Under the pieces are notes generated by a model that worked only from the letters and a program-made list of their open reading frames with translations, was not told the DNA's origin and did not search any database. A stretch of 48,629 nucleotides of DNA from Crocosphaera sp. (GTDB lineage: Bacteria; Cyanobacteriota; Cyanobacteriia; Cyanobacteriales; Microcystaceae): positions 1 through 48,629 of the forward strand of contig JASJDN010000017.1 of assembly GCA_030065205.1 (NCBI GenBank), written 5' to 3'. A program made the position numbers and the translations under genes. Below, in pieces: positions 33,583-40,722 of this stretch. Position 1 is the first letter of the stretch, and every line of letters starts with the position of its first letter.

Positions 33583-33791
33583 AGCGTCAACTTAAGAGCA
33601 AAGAAACTGTCATTGCGAGGAAGCAAAACCTTTACTGAAGAAAAGGTTTAAGACTTGATTGTGCTTCCAAAGCAATCTCTATTTTTTGGTTCGGTGTTTG
33701 ATAGATTGCTTCGGGGGTATAATGACAATAAATCAAGCTATAGTAGTGGTTCATCCCCTCGCAATGACAATCAAGAAATAAATCTCTACTA
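33583..33791 (-). repeat. About 210-bp MITE-like repeat, copy 2 (inverted relative to 21552)
   Basis: Read on the minus strand this begins TAGTAGAG (touching the stop codon of the Uma2 gene) and continues TTGATTGTCATTGCGAGGGG ... CCCCGAAGCAATCTAT ... AGAGATTGCTTTGGAAGC ... GTTTTGCTTCCTCGCAATGA. It ends TTAAGTTGAC (33586-33595 inverse). It matches copy 1 at 21552-21780 along its length. It is non-coding. Confidence 0.75.
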
Positions 33792-34358
33792 TATAACCCC
33801 TTCATAAATGCTGTTTAAAGATAGTTCTAAGTCTAGACAATTAAGCGTTAAATTCTCTGTTTTCTCGTTTAAAATATTTAAAGACCATTGTTTACTTTTT
33901 CCTCGATTATAAATCATGAGAGAAACAGTTTCAGGATCAACTAAGACATATTCCTGTAAACTATTAATAGACCGATAAAAGCCAAATTTTCGGCCTTGGT
34001 CATAATCTCTGGTAGACTCGGATAAGACTTCAAAAATAATGACTGGATTGGTGATAGTTGTCTGACTTTCTGTATAATAAATAGGTGTAGATGCTATCAC
34101 CATAACATCAGGATAAGTAAACACATTATATTCTGGTATCCATAAACGGACATTTTCCGTATAAACCCGTCCTCCTTGCTGACGTAAAACGGGTTTTAAT
34201 AATAAACATAAATTAGTAACGATTTCATTATGGTTGGTGGTTCCTCCTGCCATTGGTATAATATTCCCATTGATAAACTCATGACGAATATCTGCTTGCT
34301 TTTCTAGTTCTAGATATTCTTGGATACTATAATTTTTTTGTTTAACTTGTGTGGTCAT
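33789..34358 (-). CDS. Uma2 family (DUF820) endonuclease-like protein
   Basis: This 189-aa member of the cyanobacteria-rich Uma2 family carries YSIQEYLELEKQADIRHEFI, NGNIIPMAGGTTNHNEIVTN, the PD motif in VFTYPDVMVIA, and the strand ITNPVIIFEVLSESTRDYD followed by the Lys-containing GRKFGFYRSI. All acidic positions expected of a PD-(D/E)XK nuclease appear present. It shares the family but not close identity with the protein at 1596-2165. Its stop codon is shared with the edge of the repeat at 33583. It belongs to an accessory segment with HicBA and the NACHT gene. Confidence 0.9.
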   Translation of the reverse strand: MTTQVKQKNYSIQEYLELEKQADIRHEFINGNIIPMAGGTTNHNEIVTNLCLLLKPVLRQQGGRVYTENVRLWIPEYNVFTYPDVMVIASTPIYYTESQTTITNPVIIFEVLSESTRDYDQGRKFGFYRSINSLQEYVLVDPETVSLMIYNRGKSKQWSLNILNEKTENLTLNCLDLELSLNSIYEGVI

Positions 34359-34491
34359 AATAAGGTTATTTATAAATCATATTTTTATTCAGGTAAGTTA
34401 AGAAAGTTCGGAAAAAATAACTTTCTTAATCCTGACACAAATGCTAAAATAAAACCAGCCGTTACTGAACAATTAAGAAACTCTTGAGAAT

Positions 34492-34674
34492 CTAAACGTT
34501 ATCACTCAGCATTTTAATAATATGTTTAGCGAGTTGTTCTTTAATTTCTCGATGTCTAGGAATGGGTTGAGAGATTTTTGTCTTGGGGTTTTGATACCAA
34601 TCATGTTTACCTCCATGACGGACAAAAATACAACCCATTTTATCTAATTTTTTGATCAAATCTCTTCGCTTCAC
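34492..34674 (-). CDS. hicA: HicA-type mRNA interferase toxin
   Basis: This 60-aa toxin of the HicA family has a double-stranded RNA-binding-like fold. The sequence has KRRDLIKKLDKMGCIFVRHG, GKHDWYQNPKTKI and PIPRHREIKEQLAKHIIKML. The conserved active His lies in the 'G-x-HD/W-Y' region (residues 21-26 GGKHDW), and the 'P-RHREI' motif is typical. HicA cleaves mRNA unless bound by HicB. It overlaps the upstream hicB by 4 bases (ATGA), the usual coupled arrangement. Confidence 0.92.
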   Translation of the reverse strand: MKRRDLIKKLDKMGCIFVRHGGKHDWYQNPKTKISQPIPRHREIKEQLAKHIIKMLSDNV

Positions 34675-34859
34675 GACACCTCAAGTTCCGCAACTTTACG
34701 AATATTGCTTAGATTATTACTGATTAATTCATTGTAAATATCAAGTAAGTTTTCTTTTAATTCTTCTTCAGTTTCTCCTTGTGTCCAATAATCAGGATAT
34801 TCTTCAAAATATCCTAACCACATATCATCATCTTGCCAATAAATATACTTCTTTTTCAT
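34671..34859 (-). CDS. hicB: HicB-type antitoxin (short form)
   Basis: This protein is 62 aa from ATG at 34859; a start at 34886 would add nine residues with no support. It has the HicB fold core KKKYIYWQDDDMWLGYFEEY, PDYWTQGETEEELKENLLDI and YNELISN, which is a partial RNase H-like fold. The C-terminal DNA-binding helix-turn-helix or ribbon-helix-helix domain of longer HicB proteins is absent, so autoregulation may rely on the complex. It is encoded before hicA, with a 4-base overlap. Confidence 0.88.
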   Translation of the reverse strand: MKKKYIYWQDDDMWLGYFEEYPDYWTQGETEEELKENLLDIYNELISNNLSNIRKVAELEVS

Positions 34860-34886
34860 TGTTTTATTTTCCATTGTTGTATACAC

Positions 34887-35320
34887 TATTTGATTTTAGC
34901 CAAAATATTATCGGCTTTTCTATATTTCATTTTTATTTTACCGTAGAATTAACAGATTTTGAGGTCATTGCGAGGGAACAAATTACTAAAATAGTCTAAT
35001 TTTTTGTCATTATCCACCCGAAGCAATCTACAATAAATACAGAGATTGCTTCGGGGTATTTTTAGCATTAAAGTAGGGTGGGTTAGACGGCTATAATTTA
35101 TGTTATAATAAGAATATAACAATCCGTCGTAACCCGCCAAAAAACTTAAATTGCGGTGCATTACGGCATTATTTCAATCTTTGTTTATCATTCAACAATA
35201 ATAGTTAGCCTAATGCACCCTACGCAGACTACACTGTTTATATTACCCCTCGCAATGACAGGTTACTTTTGCTTAAGATAAACAATATTAAACCCAACCA
35301 ACTCGTAAAAAAACGAAAAT
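34887..35320. repeat. Non-coding stretch of nested repeats
   Basis: This segment contains a TGTCATTGCGAGG-type element (GGTCATTGCGAGGG at 34962, CCCGAAGCAATCTAC, CAGAGATTGCTTCGGGG to about 35058). It is interrupted at about 35073-35225 by the TAGGGTG...GCACCCTAC repeat and then resumes as CCCCTCGCAATGACAGG and TTTTGCTTAAG (35248-35277). No protein-coding frame of note is seen. Confidence 0.65.
35073..35225. repeat. TAGGGTG...TAGCCTAATGCACCCTAC repeat, inserted in another repeat
   Basis: The ends are GTAGGGTG and CACCCTAC, and the right end ATAGTTAGCCTAATGCACCCTAC is nearly identical to 1220-1243. The interior differs from the 1122 copy (it includes TATAATTTATGTTATAATAAG). It splits the surrounding TCATTGCGAGG repeat. 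Confidence 0.6.
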
Positions 35321-38023
35321 TCAAGACTTGACAAAAGGCTGTGATGGTGATACGCTACAGCTTACAAGTCTGTGCGCGAGAGAAGAGACGATCCCCCTAT
35401 CCACATCTTTCAACCACAATTCCATAGGTAATTGTGCTATGGGGGTAGTATGCTTATACTCCCATACCAGGTCTGAGTAATTCACCCAATCTCCTCCAAC
35501 GCTCCATCCGACGCGATCGCAAAACTCGTACCATATCTTTTCATTATAGTCCCTAGTGCCTCCCAATTCATCCATATAGATTTTCTTTTGAACAGAAAAG
35601 CCAAACCTTCCATTACTATATTTAACCCAAAGTTGGTCGATGATGCGTAAGTCTTCACAAGGGAAGTTATCAATATCCTCAACCCTTAAGTATTGTTCTT
35701 CAACTCGGTTAGCAACTTGCAGCATAACCTTAGCTGTTTCTCCATCCGCGTCCTTCCAGCGTCCAGAAGACAGGTAATTGAGCAAAGTTTGGTAGCGAGA
35801 AGGAATAATAACCCGTACAACCCTTAAACAGTCTCCTGTGTCTTGAGAGTTCTCAGTTATCCCTTTGGGAACTAACTGGGACGTTTCATCAGCAGTGGGT
35901 AAACGATGATCATAAACCGCTTCTGATGACTGTAAAGCTTGTTGCGTCGCCAACCAACCACAAAACCACCGTGCATCCTCCCATTTTATACCAGTAACGG
36001 GTTGGTTAACCATGTTATCAGTAATATTAATCACTTCAGCAGTGGAGTGAAACTGTCCCGATGTTTGCGCGTCTAAAAATAGTTTATATTCTCTCCAAGT
36101 TATAGGATTAGAAATAGCCGTTTTTTCATCAATAATCGTTAAATTGTTAAACCGTTGTTCTAAGGTTATCGCAGCAGAAATATTTTCATACTCTTCCCGT
36201 CTTTCTAGCAACATTTGATTAAGTTCTTGTCTAACTGAAGCTTTTAAACGTGCTGATAATTTACACTTATTTGCTAGAGACAACGTATAAGAAGTCGGAT
36301 TATTTAAAATAGCTGTAATAATAGGGGTTGCATCCGTTAAAGTCAAATAAAAATAAATCACTTCTTCCCATTTTTCATCTTCTAATCTTTCAATAACTTT
36401 TTCTTGTCCTTCATTTCCCAATTCTTTGAGATGTAACGCAGCGAAATATTCTTGAAAGGTTAAGTGACTAAATTCGTAAGTATCTAACTCCCTTTCTTGT
36501 AATAGTCCTGTAATTTCTAACATTTCTGTGAGAAATTTTTGACCTGTTAACGATTGATTCTCTGAACAACAATCTTTGATAGTGGATTCAATCCACTCAA
36601 TTCCTTGTTTTGGTGTGAACGTTGTTTCTTCTGTTTCCATTAAACAAAAAGCTAAGACTTGTAAAATAATCTTATTATTCTTAGCATTTAAAGTTAATAA
36701 CGTATTTTTATGATGGGGTCGAGTTGATAGTAATAAATCAGTAATTTTGCGATATAATTCTTCTCGTTCGGTAGGTAACGTTTTTTCAGAACGATGGGTT
36801 ACAGCAATCATGGTAATTAGTAAAGGATTGCGGGCTAAATCATTAAACGCAAGATTTGCAAACAATTGTTTGAACAAATCTTCAGCATTTTCTGTGGCTT
36901 CTTTATCACTTCTAATTCTCGTTACTTTTTTAGTTAGTTGTTGATTCGGTGGATCAGTTAAACTTCTTTGATAGCGTGGTTTCCAGATTATTTCCCACAT
37001 AATGGTACGATACCATTTATTAATAAACTCTTCTTTTTGATCATTAGTAAATTCTCTGATGCGTAACTTTAAATCATAACTGATAGGATAACTCGGTTGA
37101 TTCGCATTTAATTCAAAACCATGAGGACGAGAGGTTAAAATAAATTGAGTATTTTTATATTCTTTCATAACGCTATCTGTCCAGCGTCTGATGGTTTCTC
37201 GTTGTCCTTTCGGTACTTCATCTAACCCATCAAAAATAACTAAACAGTTACCATCTTTCAGATTCTTTCTCAACCATTGCTGATCAGGTTTAAGGTCTTT
37301 AAATTCTGGTTGTTTTTCTAAATGAGCAATAATTAAACTAATTAAATCAATAAAATTATTATCATTCGACTCTGACTCAGGTTTGGTTAGACGAATCTGA
37401 GAATAAATATCTCGAAATCGAAGTAAAATAGGAATAAAATATTTTGTATTTCGATAATTTCCGATGGTATAAGCATAAGCTAAATGACGCATTAACGTCG
37501 TTTTTCCGAACCCTGGATCAGCGATGACAATAATACGTCGATGGGGAGACTTTACTGCTTGCTGACTGGGTAAAAAATCCCAAATTTCTTTAAACCCTTG
37601 TTGTATGATTCCATCTTTTGATTGAACATTAAGGGGAACAAAAACATCTTTTAAAGCTAACCCTGGTAAGTCTTGAAATCCCTCAATTTCTAACCCATAA
37701 CAATAGGTTTTTAGGGATTCTAGGTACAATTCTTGGAAATTTGAAAATTGAGAGGTTAAACCGCTTAAACTTCGGTCTATGGCTTTTCCTGTTGCTTCTC
37801 CTAAGCTTTTTGAACGGGGTTTAAGCACACCAATAACCCCTTCCCAAAAATTAGTTAATAAACTAGCACCGGTTGCTATTACCCCTGCAATTAAAGCTTT
37901 AGGAATACTATCCGTAAACAAAAAATAAAGAGATGATCCCCCACTTCCTACAACTATCAGTTTAATTAAAGCATCCGTTAGCTGTTGAGATAGTTGAGGA
38001 TCTTTTTTGGGTTCTTCTGTCAT
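35321..38023 (-). CDS. NACHT NTPase fused to a formylglycine-synthase-like segment and a GUN4 domain
   Basis: This 900-aa STAND-type NTPase has an N-terminal region (about 15-66) with two short hydrophobic segments that could anchor it. The NACHT domain (about 160-420) has Walker A ADPGFGKTT (168-176), Walker B LVIFDGLDEVP (261-271), LTSRP (296-300) and LARNPLLITMI (396-406). A helical part ends with FSHLTFQEYFAALHL (518-532). Residues about 640-715 resemble the FGE-sulfatase fold (ITWREYKLFL, PVTGIKWEDARWFCGWLA, HRLPTADE) but are cut short. Residues about 743-872 form a GUN4 domain (YQTLLNYLSSGRWKDADGET, FPCEDLRIIDQLWVKYSNGR, FGFSVQKKIY, FCDRVGW). GUN4 binds protoporphyrin IX and Mg-protoporphyrin. 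The order suggests a switch that senses a tetrapyrrole; any defence or signalling role is inference. No separate effector gene is adjacent. Confidence 0.88.
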   Translation of the reverse strand: MTEEPKKDPQLSQQLTDALIKLIVVGSGGSSLYFLFTDSIPKALIAGVIATGASLLTNFWEGVIGVLKPRSKSLGEATGKAIDRSLSGLTSQFSNFQELYLESLKTYCYGLEIEGFQDLPGLALKDVFVPLNVQSKDGIIQQGFKEIWDFLPSQQAVKSPHRRIIVIADPGFGKTTLMRHLAYAYTIGNYRNTKYFIPILLRFRDIYSQIRLTKPESESNDNNFIDLISLIIAHLEKQPEFKDLKPDQQWLRKNLKDGNCLVIFDGLDEVPKGQRETIRRWTDSVMKEYKNTQFILTSRPHGFELNANQPSYPISYDLKLRIREFTNDQKEEFINKWYRTIMWEIIWKPRYQRSLTDPPNQQLTKKVTRIRSDKEATENAEDLFKQLFANLAFNDLARNPLLITMIAVTHRSEKTLPTEREELYRKITDLLLSTRPHHKNTLLTLNAKNNKIILQVLAFCLMETEETTFTPKQGIEWIESTIKDCCSENQSLTGQKFLTEMLEITGLLQERELDTYEFSHLTFQEYFAALHLKELGNEGQEKVIERLEDEKWEEVIYFYLTLTDATPIITAILNNPTSYTLSLANKCKLSARLKASVRQELNQMLLERREEYENISAAITLEQRFNNLTIIDEKTAISNPITWREYKLFLDAQTSGQFHSTAEVINITDNMVNQPVTGIKWEDARWFCGWLATQQALQSSEAVYDHRLPTADETSQLVPKGITENSQDTGDCLRVVRVIIPSRYQTLLNYLSSGRWKDADGETAKVMLQVANRVEEQYLRVEDIDNFPCEDLRIIDQLWVKYSNGRFGFSVQKKIYMDELGGTRDYNEKIWYEFCDRVGWSVGGDWVNYSDLVWEYKHTTPIAQLPMELWLKDVDRGIVSSLAHRLVSCSVSPSQPFVKS

Positions 38024-38104
38024 AAGTTGTTGTCTTAATGAAGAAACTTTCGTTACAATCTATTATAGATTAGTATCATCTCAATAGATAAGGAGTTATT
38101 AAAA

Positions 38105-38527
38105 ATGGAACGTCCTAAAGGTGTGATTATTTTAGCTATTCTTAGCTTACTGGGTGGAATACTAGGAATTATTTCTAGTTTACTGTTTTTATTGTTTGGT
38201 AGTATCGGAACGGTAGGAGGGTTTTTAGCCGGACAAGCAGACTTTACTGGAACCAGTTTTGTGATGGTAATTACTGCTATTATTGGCTTAGTTAATAGTG
38301 TTATTTCTCTAGGGGTGAGTTATGGTTTATTTGCCATGAAAAATTGGGCTTGGACAACTGCGATCGCGATTCAATTTATCTATGCACTCACCTATATTAC
38401 CAGCCTTTTAAATGGTAAAAATATCATCGGATCTTTATTAAGTTTAGGAATAGCTGGTTTCATTCTTTACTACCTCTATCAACCTAATGTTAAACAAGCA
38501 TTTGGAAAATCACCCAGTACCGATTAA
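38105..38527 (+). CDS. Small polytopic membrane protein
   Basis: This 140-aa protein has four predicted membrane helices (VIILAILSLLGGILGIISSL, FVMVITAIIGLVNSVISLGV, WAWTTAIAIQFIYALTYITS, IIGSLLSLGIAGFILYYLYQ). The motif 'RPKGVIILAILSLLGG' at the start and 'YGLFAMKNWAW' before helix 3 resemble small cyanobacterial and archaeal membrane proteins of unknown function. AAGGAG at 38090-38095 supports the ATG. It is divergent from the NACHT gene, with 81 bases between. Confidence 0.75.
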   Translation: MERPKGVIILAILSLLGGILGIISSLLFLLFGSIGTVGGFLAGQADFTGTSFVMVITAIIGLVNSVISLGVSYGLFAMKNWAWTTAIAIQFIYALTYITSLLNGKNIIGSLLSLGIAGFILYYLYQPNVKQAFGKSPSTD

Positions 38528-38965
38528 ATATATAGGGTAGGTAAGGCAAAAATTATACTAAGTATCTAAAACTATTAGAGACTGAAATTATCATTGCGAG
38601 GGCTAATTTAACGAAGTCAGAATTCAGAAGTTGTTTGTTTAACCTGTCATTGCGAGGGGTAATATAAACAGGAAGCATCGATTCTCACTAGAAATACCCC
38701 GAAGCAATCTCTATATCTATGAATATAGTTAATTAAAATAAACCTCCATAAGAGACTGTTCCTAAAGAAATAATAACACCGAATTTTGTAAGGTGGGCAA
38801 GGTTTTCAAGGGTGAAGTTAGTTTAGATAAGTCTTTGACTTGCCCACCTTACCGTCTTAAGATTATATTTATAAACAGTCTCTAAAAGGGATCGGTAATC
38901 AACCCTTGTGTATGATGATAATGAGATGTGAAGATAATAGTAGTTAAAACGTTACGGAAACATTC
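38528..38965. repeat. Non-coding stretch with two kinds of dispersed repeat
   Basis: Within 38585-38720 lies a TCATTGCGAGG / GTCATTGCGAGGGG / CCCCGAAGCAATCTCT partial element, possibly two truncated copies, with a scrap of the TTCAGAAG heptamer repeat. Within 38789-38852 lies AGGTGGGCAAGG...CTTGCCCACCT, a palindrome of the same type as 25581. No gene is seen. Confidence 0.65.
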
Positions 38966-39232
38966 ATGGATTCCATTCTTAAATCCTTCTACACTTGGTA
39001 TCGGGAAAAAATAAAACATCCTAAATACCGTTGGTTAGTTATTTTGGGAACCGTTGCTTATTTATTACTTCCCTTTGATATTGCTCCTGATTTTATTCCT
39101 ATCCTGGGTTGGATTGACGACGGATTCATTGTATCTTTATTAGTAGCCGAATTATCTAATTTGTTCTTAGAACATCGTCAAAACGGAACTAAGAAATACG
39201 TGAAAAGCCAACATCTAGAGTCAAACCCATAG
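38966..39232 (+). CDS. YkvA/DUF1232 family small membrane protein
   Basis: This 88-aa protein has the DUF1232 signature YRWLVILGTVAYLLLPFDIA, PDFIPILGWIDDGFIVSLLV, in which the 'P-D-x-I/A-P-D-F/I-I-P-x-L-G-x-L/I-D-D' motif is well kept. Two hydrophobic stretches probably form a hairpin in the membrane. The function is unknown. It starts after a short spacer with no clear ribosome site. Confidence 0.85.
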   Translation: MDSILKSFYTWYREKIKHPKYRWLVILGTVAYLLLPFDIAPDFIPILGWIDDGFIVSLLVAELSNLFLEHRQNGTKKYVKSQHLESNP

Positions 39233-39373
39233 AAAAATCGTTATGTCTTCGATGATGACATTTTCCTGATTTGTATTCATCCCCACCGAAAATATTGATC
39301 TTCTTTTAGAGTTTCTTAAGTGGGGACTTTTGCTAACATTTTATTAAATAAGTGCTTAAACAAAATTAATTGC

Positions 39374-39444
39374 GCGGTGGGCAATGCCCAGTAAAAAGCT
39401 AAAACTCTTATCCAGAGATTATTGTGGGCATTTCCCACCCTACA
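39374..39444. repeat. GGTGGGCAATGCCC...GTGGGCATTTCCCACC repeat
   Basis: CGGTGGGCAATGCCCAG and TGTGGGCATTTCCCACCCTACA are near-inverse arms around about 30 bases, and each arm is itself partly self-complementary. It lies between the convergent DUF1232 and RNase III-like genes, so it may also terminate transcription. It is related to 25581 and 38789. Confidence 0.55.
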
Positions 39445-39480
39445 GTTTTTATGTAATTAATTTTGTGTGTTTACTTATTG

Positions 39481-40464
39481 TTATTCTTCCTCATCAATCA
39501 TTGTGACACCCTTCTGATCCATGATTTCATGAAACCGCTCTCTTCCTTGATTATAATCTTTGCTTTTGTATCCTAAAATTTCACGGATAATCCATTTTTG
39601 CGGAATACCATCTTTGAGTAATAATGTAATTGCTTCGTATAAAACTTCCTCTTCATCAATATGGTTTTCTTTAAACCATTTTCGACTATTTCGGTAGCGA
39701 GTTTTATAATTTTCACTGTCAAAATGAATAAACATCGCCCCAAATAAACAGGGAAAAGACTTTTTGGAAAGTTTATCTTGCTCCTTTATTATCATTTCCA
39801 TGTCTTCTGTTGTGATTTTTTTGAGATATTCTGTTTGTTGTTTTTTTGAGGTTAAACTTTTAGATAACTTATTTAATCTCCCTGGATTAACATAAGGTAA
39901 AAGACGGTATAAATAATCGTAAGAAATCGCTTTTAATAAAGTCTGTCCTAAAAGGGTTAACTGTTTCTCAGGATTAACTCGCTCCATCTCATCTTTTTCA
40001 TGTCGTTCTAATAAAGGAGCAATTAACTGTTTATTCACCCAATTATAAGCTTGAGAAAAGCCGCGATCAATATGAATCGCTCCCACTAATGCTTTGAATG
40101 ATTTTTCAAAAGGATTACTACGTTTAACCCGTAAACGATGTCTTTCTTCATTACCACTGAGAAAAGGATAACTGTCCCCTAATCCTAAATTAAACCAGAG
40201 ATTAGTTAATTTTTCTTTTTCTACTAACTTATCCCGTAACGCCGTCATTTTACTAATCGTTAAGTAAGGAAAATGATGATATAAATAATCAATAACAATC
40301 AGATTGAGTAAAATATCTCCTAAAGATTCTAACCGTTCATTATCACTTTCAGGCTGATTAATTTGTTTGGCATAAGAAGGATCACTTAAAGACAGAAAAA
40401 GCAGATCGGTATTTTTAAAGTTAAAGCTAATTTTTTCTTGAACCAGAGACGAATTCCACTGCAT
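39481..40464 (-). CDS. Tandem RNase III-like protein with substituted catalytic residues
   Basis: This 327-aa protein has an RNase III domain (about 15-155) and what looks like a second, highly diverged copy (about 160-270). The first signature DNERLESLGD (41-50) keeps the positions equal to E38, E41 and D45 of E. coli RNase III. In the second signature (SFKALVGAIHID, 122-133) the equivalents of D114 and E117 are K121 and K124, so metal-ion cleavage is doubtful. The second domain has PEKQLTLLGQ instead of ERLEFLGD. No dsRNA-binding domain follows; the C-terminus is helical and Glu-rich. It may bind structured RNA without cutting. A true RNase III should exist elsewhere. Confidence 0.75.
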   Translation of the reverse strand: MQWNSSLVQEKISFNFKNTDLLFLSLSDPSYAKQINQPESDNERLESLGDILLNLIVIDYLYHHFPYLTISKMTALRDKLVEKEKLTNLWFNLGLGDSYPFLSGNEERHRLRVKRSNPFEKSFKALVGAIHIDRGFSQAYNWVNKQLIAPLLERHEKDEMERVNPEKQLTLLGQTLLKAISYDYLYRLLPYVNPGRLNKLSKSLTSKKQQTEYLKKITTEDMEMIIKEQDKLSKKSFPCLFGAMFIHFDSENYKTRYRNSRKWFKENHIDEEEVLYEAITLLLKDGIPQKWIIREILGYKSKDYNQGRERFHEIMDQKGVTMIDEEE

Positions 40465-40722
40465 TGACGATTTTTAGGCTGAGTTTATGTTTATTCTATT
40501 TTGCGACTGTAGCAGGAGCTAAGGATAGCTTTGCAACAAGACTTATTATTCAAGTTCCTAGGTAACTGAGTAAACTAGAAAGTAGTGAAGGCTTAGGGAA
40601 CAATCGCCAAAATATTTAAGTATTAATTCCCATAACAAAAATCGAACCTAAGCACATTTTTGTTACTCTTTGTCTCCTTGAGTCTGTCTCTGCTAGTTAG
40701 CAAACGTCAATGAGAAAAGAAA

